64,000 bases of DNA from Cloacibacillus evryensis DSM 19522 (lineage in GTDB: Bacteria; Synergistota; Synergistia; Synergistales; Synergistaceae). Under the pieces are notes generated by a model. That model was given only the letters and a program-made list of their open reading frames with translations. It was not told where the DNA came from and searched no databases. Location of the stretch: the NCBI RefSeq assembly GCF_000585335.1, contig NZ_KK073872.1:316001-380000 (forward strand). Reading direction: 5' to 3'. Positions 8,521-17,139 of this stretch are shown piece after piece; position 1 is the first letter of the stretch; each line of letters starts with the position of its first letter. Position numbers and translations under genes: made by a program.

Positions 8521-11500
8521 TTATTCCTCTTCTCTTTTTACGGTGTTGCTTACACGCCCCTTGACCCTCTCGCGCGTTCCCTGGAAGAAGACGTAGAGGG
8601 CCGGGATGAAGAAGATACCTATTATCGTGGCGGCGTTCATACCGAAGAACATCGTCGTGCCGACCGCCTTGCGGCTTGCCGCGCCGGCTCCCGAGGCGAA
8701 GAGCATCGGGAGGACGCCGAGGACGCAGGTGAAGGCCGTCATGAGGACGGCGCGGAAACGTTCGCTCGCCGCGGTGGCCGCCGCCTGGATCAGGGGCAGT
8801 CCGTGTTCCTCACGCTGTTCTTTCGCGAATTCGACGATGAGGATCGCGTTCTTCGCGGCTAGTCCGATGAGGAGGAGGATGCCGAGCTGCGCGTAGACGG
8901 AGATGGAGAGCCCCATCACCCATAGTCCGCCCAAAGCTCCGAACATGGCGACCGGCAGCGAGAGGATGACCGGCACGGGGACCGACCAGCTTTCATACTG
9001 CGCGACGAGGAAGAGGTAGGCGAATATCAGCGCGATGGCAAGCACCATGATGATGTCGCCCTTTGAATTCTGTTCCTGATAGGTCATGCCGGACCAGTCA
9101 TAGGAGTAGCCCTCGGGCAGTATCTTTTTGCTCAGCTCCGCGACTCTGGTGATACCCTGTCCCGAAGAGAACCCTGGCTTCATGACTATCGTGATGCCGG
9201 CGCTCGGATAGAGGTTGTAGCGGTCTATCGCGCGCGGCGCGAGGGTCTTGCGGAGCGTCATGAGGCTTTGCAGCGGCACCTGCTCGCCGTTGGCGTTACG
9301 TACGAAGATCCCGCCGATCCTGTCCATGTTGTTTCTGTAGTTCCATTCCGACTGGACCATGACGCGGTTGACCTGCGTGCCGATGTTGATGTCGTTGATG
9401 TAAGCGGAGCCGAAGTAGGTCTGCAGGGTGGAGAAGATGCTGCCCACCTGCACGTTCATCAGTTCCGCCTTTTCACGGTCGATGTCGAGGTAAAGGTGCG
9501 GAGTGTCCGCCGTGTATGAACTGAAGGCGTAGAGGAACTCCGGCGCCTGGTTGAGTTCCACGAGCAGCGCTTTCATGACTTCTGCGAGGCGTTCCGGGTT
9601 ATTTTCCATGGTCGACTGGAGCCTCATGTCAAGCCCGGAGGCCATGCCCAGCCCCATGATTGCCGGAGGTGTGAATACGTTGGTGCTTGCCTGCGGGTAT
9701 TTCGCCGCGATCTGCCTGACCTGCGCGACTATCGACGTAAGCTGCAGCTCTTTTGAGTTGCGTTCGTTCCACGGTTTTAGGGGGAGGACGATGGAGGCGA
9801 CGTTTTCGCCGTTGCCGCCCATGATATTGATGCCCTCGATGTTCATGACGTCCTGGACGCCCTTGATCTTGCCGATCTCGGTCGCCATCGGGCGCACGAC
9901 GGCCTGTGTGCGCGGCAGCGTCGCGCCCTCGGGGAGCTGGACGGCGGCGAAGATGACGCCCTGGTCTTCATCGGGGATGAACGAGGTGGGCGTCGTCACG
10001 GAGACGAGCCAGCAGGCCCCTATTACCGCTCCGAGCAGGACGATCGTGACGATCATGCGCCGCGCGAGCCAGGTGGCCCCTCTGACGTATCCGCGCGTGG
10101 TCTTAGCGAGGGTCGTGTTGAACCACTTCAGCGGTCCGCGCTCGGCGGGCTTGACCTCGCGCAGCATGTGGGCGCACATGGCCGGCGAAAGCGTGAGCGC
10201 GACGATGAGCGAAAATACGACGGAGAAGGAGATAGTCACAGCAAACTGCTTGTATATCTGTCCCGTGATGCCGCCCATGAACCCTACCGGTACGAAGATG
10301 GCGAGGAATACGAGCGTCGTCGCCGTCATCGGCGCCGTGACGTCCTTCATCGCCTGGATGGTGGCGGCTTCAGGAGAGCATTTGTCCCTGTCCATGATGA
10401 ACGTGACTCGTTCGACGACGACGATGGCGTTGTCGACGACCGTTCCGATTACGAGGACCAGCCCGAACAGCGAAAGGATGTTGATGCTGTATCCCATCGC
10501 CGCCAGCCCCGCGAAGGTCGCGAGCAGCGAGATCGGTATCGCCGCGACCGGGACCAGCGTGACGCGCCAGTCCTGAAGGAATAGGTAACAGACCAGCACG
10601 ACGAGCAGGAAGGTGATGATGAGAGTGGTCAGTATCTCTCTGATCGTCGCCTTGACGTATGTCGTCGAGTCGTAGTTTATGAGGAGCTTCATGTCCTTCG
10701 GCATAGACTGCGAAAGCTGTTCCATCGTCTTTTTCGCGGCCGACATGACGTCAAGGGCGTTTGAACCGGCGGCCTGCGAGAGCGAGATCATCGCCGCGGG
10801 TGCGCCGTTGACGCTCGCGTGGGTGTTGTACGTCTCCGAGCCGAGCTCGATGCGCGCGATGTCGCGGAGCTTGACGAGGCCGCCCTGTTCGGTGGTGCGG
10901 ACGATGATATTGTCAAACTCTTTGATGCTGGAAAGGCGTCCCCGTGTCTGCAGCGAATAGACGATGGGGCTGTTGAGGTCGCTGCCCGGCGTCGCGCCGA
11001 TCGAACCTATCGAAGCTTGCTTGTTCTGGCTCTGGATCGCCGCGGCGACGTCGCTGATCGACAGGCCGAGCGAGGCGACGCGCGCCGGGTCAAGCCAGAT
11101 ACGGATGCTGTATTTGGAACCGAAGACCTGGACGTCTCCCATGCCTGGAACGCGCTTCATCGTGTTTCTGATGTTGCCGTAGGCGTAATTCATCAGCGCA
11201 AGTTCGTCATAGGTCCCGTTCGGAGACAGCAGCGCCAGGTACCCAAGCGTATCGGAGAATGACGTCTCCACGGTGATCCCCTCCGCCGTGACCTCCGAGG
11301 GCAGCTGCGGCGTGACCTGCGAGACCCGGTTCTGGACGCGGACGAGCGCCATATCGGGGTCGGTGCCGGTGGCGAAGGTGATGGTGAGCTGGTATTGCCC
11401 GTTGTTGCTGGACGTCGAGTTCATGTATATCATGCCTTCGACGCCGTTGACCATCTCTTCAAGAGGGGCTCCGACTGTATTTGCGAGAGTACTGGCGTCG

Positions 11501-11658
11501 GCGCCGCGGTAGGTCGTCGATACCTGTATCTGCGGCGGCGTGACGTTGGGGTACTGCGCGACTGGCAGCGAGAAGGCCGCGATCACGCCGGCAAGGGCCA
11601 TCAGGATACTGATGACCATTGCGAAGCGCGGGCGGTCTATAAAAAATTTCGCGAACAT
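8521..11658 (-). CDS. RND multidrug efflux permease, HAE1/AcrB family
   Basis: 1045 residues, full length for an AcrB-type inner-membrane proton/drug antiporter. Starts [19 protein letters not shown], with [19 protein letters not shown] and [17 protein letters not shown], typical of HAE1 pumps. Two groups of transmembrane helices flank two large periplasmic loops. TM4 reads [16 protein letters not shown]: the AcrB pair Asp407-Asp408 is Asp-Asn here, a variant that occurs among RND pumps. The adaptor gene ends 3 bp upstream and the TolC-like gene starts 12 bp downstream, so TetR-adaptor-pump-channel form one operon. Substrate is not predictable. Confidence 0.95.
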   Translation of the reverse strand: MFAKFFIDRPRFAMVISILMALAGVIAAFSLPVAQYPNVTPPQIQVSTTYRGADASTLANTVGAPLEEMVNGVEGMIYMNSTSSNNGQYQLTITFATGTDPDMALVRVQNRVSQVTPQLPSEVTAEGITVETSFSDTLGYLALLSPNGTYDELALMNYAYGNIRNTMKRVPGMGDVQVFGSKYSIRIWLDPARVASLGLSISDVAAAIQSQNKQASIGSIGATPGSDLNSPIVYSLQTRGRLSSIKEFDNIIVRTTEQGGLVKLRDIARIELGSETYNTHASVNGAPAAMISLSQAAGSNALDVMSAAKKTMEQLSQSMPKDMKLLINYDSTTYVKATIREILTTLIITFLLVVLVCYLFLQDWRVTLVPVAAIPISLLATFAGLAAMGYSINILSLFGLVLVIGTVVDNAIVVVERVTFIMDRDKCSPEAATIQAMKDVTAPMTATTLVFLAIFVPVGFMGGITGQIYKQFAVTISFSVVFSLIVALTLSPAMCAHMLREVKPAERGPLKWFNTTLAKTTRGYVRGATWLARRMIVTIVLLGAVIGACWLVSVTTPTSFIPDEDQGVIFAAVQLPEGATLPRTQAVVRPMATEIGKIKGVQDVMNIEGINIMGGNGENVASIVLPLKPWNERNSKELQLTSIVAQVRQIAAKYPQASTNVFTPPAIMGLGMASGLDMRLQSTMENNPERLAEVMKALLVELNQAPEFLYAFSSYTADTPHLYLDIDREKAELMNVQVGSIFSTLQTYFGSAYINDINIGTQVNRVMVQSEWNYRNNMDRIGGIFVRNANGEQVPLQSLMTLRKTLAPRAIDRYNLYPSAGITIVMKPGFSSGQGITRVAELSKKILPEGYSYDWSGMTYQEQNSKGDIIMVLAIALIFAYLFLVAQYESWSVPVPVILSLPVAMFGALGGLWVMGLSISVYAQLGILLLIGLAAKNAILIVEFAKEQREEHGLPLIQAAATAASERFRAVLMTAFTCVLGVLPMLFASGAGAASRKAVGTTMFFGMNAATIIGIFFIPALYVFFQGTRERVKGRVSNTVKREEE

Positions 11659-11661
11659 TGG

Positions 11662-12927
11662 TTAATTTTCCTCTTTCGTTCCCGTATCGCCGGAATTTAT
11701 GATCTCGGCTCCCGAAGTTTCGTCAAGCACTGAATTTGATGTCGCTTCGTTTGCCGAGGCCGATGTGTCTATTCTGACCTTGGTGCCGGGACGGAGGTTC
11801 TGCAGTCCCGCGACCACCACATTCTGGCCGTCTTTCAGTCCGCTCACGACTTCACGCAGCGTGCCCATTTCGCGTCCCAGCTTGACCCTGACGTCGCGCA
11901 CGGAGTTGTCCGCCTCCACCACATAGACATAGTCCCCCTCCGCGTCGGCCATCACCGCCGTCTGTGGGATGACGTTGACTATGCGGCTCTTGACGGGCTG
12001 CGTGAAGACGCGCACCATCTCGCCGGGGATGAGCATGCCGCTGTCGTTTGTATAGCGCAGGCGCATCATGACCGTGCCCGTCATCTGGTCCACGGTGTTG
12101 TCCTCAAAGTCGCGCTGTCCGGGCACGTCCAGCTCGGAGCCGTTGCTGAGGATGAGCTTCGTCTTATATACGGAGCCCTCTTTTTTGAAGAGCTCGAGCT
12201 GATCGAGATAATCCCTGTCGGGCAGCGTATAGGAGACGCGGACCGGGTCCATCTGTACGATCGTCGCCAGTGCGCCGCTGGAAGGAGTCACATAGTTCCC
12301 CTTGGTGAGGTTCGCGATGCCTATTTTGCCGGTGATGGGGGCCGTGATGCGGCAGTAGCCGAAATTTATCTCGGCGAGGCGCAGGTTGGCCTTCGCCTGC
12401 GAGACGGCGGCCTTTCCCTGCAGCACGCTGCTCTCCGCGGTATCACGGTCGGCGGCCGATACCGCCTGGTCGTTGGCGGCCATCACGCGCTTGTGATATT
12501 TTTCAGCCTCGGCAAGCGTGGCCTCGGCCTTTTCCAGTTCCGCTTTCCTCAGCGCCACTGTGGCCTGATACTGAGCGGGGTCTATCTGAAAGAGCAGCTG
12601 TCCGGCCTTGACGATGGAGCCCTCTTTGAAGCTGACCTTGGCGATCTCGCCGGAGATCTGCGGCTTTACCTGTACGGTCTGGATCGCCTCGACGCGTCCC
12701 ACATACTCCGAAGGCTGCGATGAGGAGTCGGCTTTTTCCACGGGTTTCACGATCACCAGCGGCTCCGCGGCCTGCGCCGTCTGCTGCTGTACCGCCTTCC
12801 CGCCGCTCCACGTCCTGTAGCCGTAGACGGCCGCCGCGGCGATCACGACGACGAGCGCTATTTTGATCCAGCCGGATTTCTGCTTGCTGTTCAACTCAAT
12901 ATTCCTCTTTTCTTCTGAGTTTTGCAT
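11662..12927 (-). CDS. RND efflux periplasmic adaptor (MFP family)
   Basis: 421 residues. A short cytoplasmic lead precedes one anchor helix (IKIALVVVIAAAAVYGY), then the lipoyl halves (VQVKPQISGEIAKV, GYCRITAPITGKIG) around an Ala/Glu-rich coiled-coil hairpin, and a beta-barrel/membrane-proximal domain (VSYTLPDRDYLDQLELFKK, DNTVDQMTGTVMMRLRY). It links the pump at 8521-11658 to the TolC-like channel. It is very similar to the partial adaptor at 1-754, pointing to a duplicated efflux unit. It sits between the TetR gene and the pump in one operon. Confidence 0.93.
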   Translation of the reverse strand: MQNSEEKRNIELNSKQKSGWIKIALVVVIAAAAVYGYRTWSGGKAVQQQTAQAAEPLVIVKPVEKADSSSQPSEYVGRVEAIQTVQVKPQISGEIAKVSFKEGSIVKAGQLLFQIDPAQYQATVALRKAELEKAEATLAEAEKYHKRVMAANDQAVSAADRDTAESSVLQGKAAVSQAKANLRLAEINFGYCRITAPITGKIGIANLTKGNYVTPSSGALATIVQMDPVRVSYTLPDRDYLDQLELFKKEGSVYKTKLILSNGSELDVPGQRDFEDNTVDQMTGTVMMRLRYTNDSGMLIPGEMVRVFTQPVKSRIVNVIPQTAVMADAEGDYVYVVEADNSVRDVRVKLGREMGTLREVVSGLKDGQNVVVAGLQNLRPGTKVRIDTSASANEATSNSVLDETSGAEIINSGDTGTKEEN

Positions 12928-13005
12928 TTTCTATACGCACCTTCTCTTTCTTAAAAATCCATATAAGCAACGCCGTCCCGAGAGACATGGCATATTATAG
13001 CGAGC

Positions 13006-13623
13006 TCATTGCTGCTTTATATTCAATTCTTTCTCAAACGCGTCAAATAGTATATCGGTATATTGCGGGAATTCCTTCGGCAGCATACCCGAAAGCTGCA
13101 TCACGCAGAGCCCGTGGAAGATCGAGCTTATGAGAACGGCCAGCGCCTCGGCCGAGATATCTTTCCGCAGCCGCCCCTCTTCCTGCCCCTTACGGACGAA
13201 ATTTTTCACCATCAGCTTTTCCCGTTCCATGGAATCCTTTATGATTTGGCTGACGCTCTGTTGGATATCTTCCGGCCATTCGTCCCTCTTTGTCATGATC
13301 TTGTGGATCTTTTTGTTGCGGTCGTCCTTCAGCAGGCGGGCGAGGTAGTTCTTATAATACCTTCTCAATTTTCCGCTTGAGTCGGGGGCGTCGAAGAGGT
13401 TTTTCACCCGGTCTTCCCCGTGCCTGCATATCTCTTCGAAAAGCCGCAGGAGCAGGTCGTTCTTATTTCGGAAGTGCCAGTAAAGCGCGCCCTTTGTAAG
13501 CCCCACGTTTGCGGCGATCTCCGTTAAGGAGGCGTTTGAAAAATTTTTCTCGCTGAAAATATCAAGCGCCGATTCCAATATTTTCGCTCTGGTCTCGAGC
13601 GCCGCCTCTTTTGTCCTTCGCAT
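13006..13623 (-). CDS. TetR/AcrR family repressor of the adjacent RND operon
   Basis: 205 residues starting MRRTKEAALETRAKILESA behind GGGAGGTG. HTH signature TKGALYWHFRNKNDLLLRL, then an AcrR-like helical ligand domain. It is a close paralog of the TetR at 829-1461. It is the first gene of the TetR-adaptor-pump-channel operon and has a clean operator dyad 44 bp upstream (13667-13688). Repression of its own operon, relieved by pump substrates, is the likely mode. Confidence 0.92.
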   Translation of the reverse strand: MRRTKEAALETRAKILESALDIFSEKNFSNASLTEIAANVGLTKGALYWHFRNKNDLLLRLFEEICRHGEDRVKNLFDAPDSSGKLRRYYKNYLARLLKDDRNKKIHKIMTKRDEWPEDIQQSVSQIIKDSMEREKLMVKNFVRKGQEEGRLRKDISAEALAVLISSIFHGLCVMQLSGMLPKEFPQYTDILFDAFEKELNIKQQ

Positions 13624-13666
13624 TCTTTCACCTCCCGCTTATATAGATAACAAGCTAGAGAATTAT

Positions 13667-13688
13667 ACATACCTACGGGGAGGTATGT
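13667..13688. promoter_or_regulatory. TetR/AcrR-type operator
   Basis: ACATACCT-ACGGGG-AGGTATGT is a perfect 8-base inverted repeat with a 6-base spacer, 44 bp before the TetR start. It resembles the AcrR operator of enterobacteria (ACATAC half-sites). It is the likely autoregulatory site of the efflux operon. Confidence 0.75.
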
Positions 13689-13776
13689 CAATAGAGAAGA
13701 GGTTAATTTTAAATTATGCAAAATAATTTTAAAGAATATTAAAATGTGTATAAAATCTTAAAAATTAAGATGAAAC

Positions 13777-13801
13777 GGGCCGGCATAAAATGTGCCGGCC
13801 C
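13777..13801 (-). terminator. Terminator of the TRAP transporter operon
   Basis: GGGCCGGCA and TGCCGGCCC form a 9-bp stem with a 7-base loop, 40 bp beyond the dctM stop. On the minus strand it is followed by a T-rich stretch. Confidence 0.7.
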
Positions 13802-13840
13802 GCGGAAGATCATCTCTGGCGATCTGGCTGGCTTCCTCCG

Positions 13841-15124
13841 CTAAGCGCCGGAGGAGACGACCATGTTCGGCAGCCAGGTGGACAGCTGCGGAAAGGCGAT
13901 TATCAATATCAGCACGAGCGTCATCGCGGCGAGGAAGAAGAAGATGTAACGGAAAGAATCTTCGTAGGCGATATCGGCGACCTTGCAGGCCGTCATGAGG
14001 TCCACGCCCAGCGGCGGCGTGTTGGCGCCTATCGCCATATTGACGCAGACCATCACGCCGAGGTGTATCGGGTCCACGCCTATCTGCGTCATGATCGGCA
14101 TGAAGATCGGGATCACGATGAGGATGATCGCCGTCGTCTCCATAAAGGTGCCGAGCGCGAGCAGCATGAGGTTGAAGAAGATCAGCACCACCCAGTAGTT
14201 GTTGGATACGCCGAGGATGGCCTCCGCGATCTTCTGCGGGATATCCTGCGACGTAAGTATCCAACCGAAGAGGCTTGCCGCCGATATGATGAAGAGTACG
14301 ACGGCGCTCGTCTTCGCCACCTCCAGGCATATCTCGAAGAAGCGGCGCCACGAAAGCTTGCGATAGACATATTTCGACAGTATCAGCGCGTAAAAGGCGG
14401 CGACTCCTCCCGCCTCCGTCGCGGTGAAGATCCCCTGCAGAATGCCGACGATGATGATCGCCGGCGTCACCATCGGCAGGAAGGCGCCCTTGAAGGCCTC
14501 CCACTTCTCACGCGCGCCGGTCTTCGGCAGCCGCGGATAGTTTTCTTTGGAGGCGAAATAGTAGGAGATCGCCATCAGCGAGCCGCCGGCCATGATGCCG
14601 GGGATGAAGCCGGCGATGAAGAGTTTGCCGATCGAGGTCCCCATCGTGACGCCGAGGATGACCATGACGATGCTGGGCGGGATTATCGTCGCCAGCGCCC
14701 CTCCGCAGCCGAGCAGCGAAGCGCTGAAGGCCGGACGGTATTTCTGTTCTTTCATCGCGGGCAGCATTATCGAGCCGATCGCCGCGACGTCCGCCACGCC
14801 GGAGCCGGAGATGGCCCCGAAAAACATGCAGGAGACGACCATGACCATCGCCATGCCGCCGCGGATGTGGCCGACCATGCTGGAGGCGAAGCGCATGATG
14901 CGGGGCGTGATGTCCCCTTCCGCCATCAGCGCGCCCGCGAGCAGAAAGAGCGGTATGGCGAGCAGCGTGAAGGAATCCGCGCCGACCACCATGCGCTGGG
15001 CGATGACGAGCACGGGCAGCGCCGATTCAAAGAGCAGATAAAGCGTGCCGGAGACGGCGATCGAATATGAGATCGGCACGGCGATCGAGATGCCGATGAT
15101 AAGCGCCGCGGCAAGGATGAACAT
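13841..15124 (-). CDS. dctM: TRAP transporter large permease, DctM subunit
   Basis: 427 residues, the usual DctM length, with about 12 hydrophobic helices. Family signatures include PLFLLAGALMAEGDITPRIM near the N-terminus, GCGGALATIIPPSIVMVILG in the middle and GANTPPLGVDLMTACKVA in the C-terminal half. The protein forms the Na+-coupled translocation channel together with the small subunit encoded 3 bp upstream. Order is DctP-DctQ-DctM, with separate Q and M subunits. Nothing in the sequence fixes the substrate; DctP-type systems usually carry organic acids. Confidence 0.95.
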   Translation of the reverse strand: MFILAAALIIGISIAVPISYSIAVSGTLYLLFESALPVLVIAQRMVVGADSFTLLAIPLFLLAGALMAEGDITPRIMRFASSMVGHIRGGMAMVMVVSCMFFGAISGSGVADVAAIGSIMLPAMKEQKYRPAFSASLLGCGGALATIIPPSIVMVILGVTMGTSIGKLFIAGFIPGIMAGGSLMAISYYFASKENYPRLPKTGAREKWEAFKGAFLPMVTPAIIIVGILQGIFTATEAGGVAAFYALILSKYVYRKLSWRRFFEICLEVAKTSAVVLFIISAASLFGWILTSQDIPQKIAEAILGVSNNYWVVLIFFNLMLLALGTFMETTAIILIVIPIFMPIMTQIGVDPIHLGVMVCVNMAIGANTPPLGVDLMTACKVADIAYEDSFRYIFFFLAAMTLVLILIIAFPQLSTWLPNMVVSSGA

Positions 15125-15127
15125 ATC

Positions 15128-15610
15128 TTACGCCTCCCTGCCGAAGAGCCGGACGATGTTGCGCAGAACGACGGCGGCCATCAGCGCGCAGCCGATCGGA
15201 AAGGCCAGATAGAGTATCCCGGCGGGGATCTGCAGAGTCGTCGTCGTCATGCCCCAGGTCTTCTGTACGAGCCTGACGCCGCCCGCGGTGCCGCAGGCGA
15301 GGAACAAAAGTATGGCCAGGTCGCCCGCAAGCAGGAGCAGTTTTTTCATCAAGGGGCTGTTGACCCTGTCCATGACGACGTTGATCTCCATATGCTCACC
15401 GCCGACAAGCGCGACCGCCGCGCCGAGGAAGGTCATCCAGACCAGGATCGTTTGGCAGACCTCCGCGCCCCAGGCGATGGACTGGCGGAAGATATAGCGC
15501 GAGACCACTTCCAGCAGCACCACCGCAAAGACGGTGATCACGCCTGATATGAGCAAAAGCTCAAGAGGGCGGTACGCCCTCTTGAGAAAGTCGTTGTTTT
15601 TTTGAGGCAT
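15128..15610 (-). CDS. dctQ: TRAP transporter small permease, DctQ subunit
   Basis: 160 residues with four predicted membrane helices, for example LLISGVITVFAVVLLEVVSR and LAGDLAILLFLACGTAGG. The DctQ motif region is WGAEVCQTILVWMTFLGAA, then EHMEINVVMDR. It lies 4 bp from dctP and 3 bp from dctM, so translation is probably coupled. It partners DctM in the inner membrane. Confidence 0.93.
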   Translation of the reverse strand: MPQKNNDFLKRAYRPLELLLISGVITVFAVVLLEVVSRYIFRQSIAWGAEVCQTILVWMTFLGAAVALVGGEHMEINVVMDRVNSPLMKKLLLLAGDLAILLFLACGTAGGVRLVQKTWGMTTTTLQIPAGILYLAFPIGCALMAAVVLRNIVRLFGREA

Positions 15611-15614
15611 CGGT

Positions 15615-16595
15615 CTATTTCCCGTATTCGTGCACCATATCCATCAGCTCTTTGCCGAAGGTGCTTTCGTAGCTCTTCCACACGGGCTGGACGGCCTTCT
15701 GGAAGGCGGCCTTGTCAACGTCGTTGACCTTCATGCCCTTGGCCTTGAGCTTGTCAAGGAACTCGTTCTCTTCCTTTATAGTCTCTTTGCGCTGCGCCGC
15801 GCACCACTTCTGCGCGAGCTTCCTGACCGTCTCTTTATCCTTGGCGGAGAGCTTGTTCCAGACGTCGCTGTTTACGCAAAGCACGGCCGAACCCCATATA
15901 TGTCCCGACTTGGAGAGATATTTCTGCACCTCGTTGAAGGCGTTCGAGTAGATTATCGCGTATGGGTTCTCCTGGCCGTCTACTACTCCCTGCTGCAGCG
16001 CCGAGTAGAGCTCGCCGAAGTTTATCGCCATCGGGGCGGCGCCGAGGAGCTTGAAGGTGTCGAGGCGCATCTTGTCGGGCGTCACGCGGAGCTTGAGTCC
16101 CTTGAGGTCTTCGGGCTTCACGACGGGCTTTTTGTTGTTGGTGATGTGGCGGAAGCCGTTCTCCCACCAGGCGAGGCCGACGATGCCCTTTTTGCCCAAA
16201 AGGTCGAAGAGGTACTTTCCGAGCTTGCCGTCAAATGCCTTATAGGCGGCCTCGTGTGTCGGCCAGGCGTAGGGCAGGGCCTCGATGCCGAACTTCGGGT
16301 CTATCGACTGGAACGAGCCGCCGCCGATAAGGCCGCCGTCGACCGTCCCGAAGGTGAGCCCCTCGACCATGTCCTTCTCGTTGCCAAGCTGCCCGCTGGG
16401 ATAAAGCTGGATCGTGACGCGTCCCTCAGTTTCTTTCTTGACGTCGTTGGCAAATCCGGCAAGATTTTTGTGCCATGAGTGGTCGGTGTTGAGGACGTGC
16501 CCGATTTTGATCGTCGTCGCGGCAAATCCGGAGGCGGCAAAGAGCGCCGTCGCCGCCAGTGCGAAAGATAATACCAAAGCCAATTTCTTCATCAT
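15615..16595 (-). CDS. dctP: TRAP transporter solute-binding protein, DctP family
   Basis: 326 residues with a Sec signal peptide (LALVLSFALAATALFAASGFA). DctP features include GHVLNTDHSWHKNLAGFA, YPSGQLGNEKDMVEGL, LKGLKLRVTPDKMRLDTFK with the conserved Arg that holds the substrate carboxylate, and GELYSALQQGVVDGQENP. It delivers ligand to DctQM in the periplasm. Two adjacent ATGs (16595 and 16592) follow GGAGG at 10-13 bases; either may be used. It has its own promoter region because the upstream cupin gene ends in a terminator. Confidence 0.95.
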   Translation of the reverse strand: MMKKLALVLSFALAATALFAASGFAATTIKIGHVLNTDHSWHKNLAGFANDVKKETEGRVTIQLYPSGQLGNEKDMVEGLTFGTVDGGLIGGGSFQSIDPKFGIEALPYAWPTHEAAYKAFDGKLGKYLFDLLGKKGIVGLAWWENGFRHITNNKKPVVKPEDLKGLKLRVTPDKMRLDTFKLLGAAPMAINFGELYSALQQGVVDGQENPYAIIYSNAFNEVQKYLSKSGHIWGSAVLCVNSDVWNKLSAKDKETVRKLAQKWCAAQRKETIKEENEFLDKLKAKGMKVNDVDKAAFQKAVQPVWKSYESTFGKELMDMVHEYGK

Positions 16596-16692
16596 TTCAA
16601 AAGTTCCTCCAGTACAGATATTTTATGAAGCGTAATGATAGTACCGTTTAACGAATGTGTCAATATTTTGAGAGCGGATCTCTTGCATTTTG

Positions 16693-16727
16693 ACAAAAAA
16701 ATCCCGGCAGACGATGCCGTTTGCCGG
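16693..16727 (-). terminator. Terminator after the cupin gene
   Basis: On the minus strand CCGGCA, a 12-base loop and TGCCGG are followed by seven Ts. It separates the aas-cupin unit from dctPQM. Confidence 0.7.
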
Positions 16728-16791
16728 TACGATAAGAGAATGATAAATATTTTATGAGGTGTAAATCAAATTTAGGTTAATAAAAGCATTC

Positions 16792-17139
16792 CTATTCCGC
16801 GACCACCGCAAAAAAGACGAGCGGTTCGCCGCCGCGGTTTTTTAAAGCGTGAGACATCCCTTTTTTGGTCGTAAAAATATCTCCCGGGAGCGCGGGGCAT
16901 TCGCCGCCGTCATAAATGTAAACGCCCTCTCCCGAGAGGATCGCGTAGACCTCTTCGTCGCTGTCGTGGCGGTGCGGCCCGATGCTTGCCCCCGGCGCGA
17001 GCTCGATGCGGGAGGCGAGCGTCAGCGGTCCCCGCGCGGGAAGCGGAGAGGCGAAGATCCTGGCCTCCCCGTCGCCTCCGCGTATGTTCGAGACCGTCCT
17101 GGGCTCGCCGTCCTGCTTGATCAGAGATACGCTACTCAT
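16792..17139 (-). CDS. Small single-domain cupin protein
   Basis: 115 residues. Cupin motif 1 is GASIGPHRHDSDEEVYAILSGEG, carrying the H-x-H...E metal-ligand pattern at about residues 53-60; motif 2 is LPGDIFTTKKGMSHALKN. The fold binds a metal but many small cupins have no assigned reaction. The ATG overlaps the stop of the upstream aas-like gene by 8 bases (ATGAGTAG), so the two are translationally coupled. A role linked to that gene is not evident. Confidence 0.88.
   Translation of the reverse strand: MSSVSLIKQDGEPRTVSNIRGGDGEARIFASPLPARGPLTLASRIELAPGASIGPHRHDSDEEVYAILSGEGVYIYDGGECPALPGDIFTTKKGMSHALKNRGGEPLVFFAVVAE

Noticed and set aside
13758-14504. Minus-strand 248-codon frame overlapping dctM
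   Set aside because: Out-of-frame shadow rich in Arg/Gly/His; dctM is well supported.
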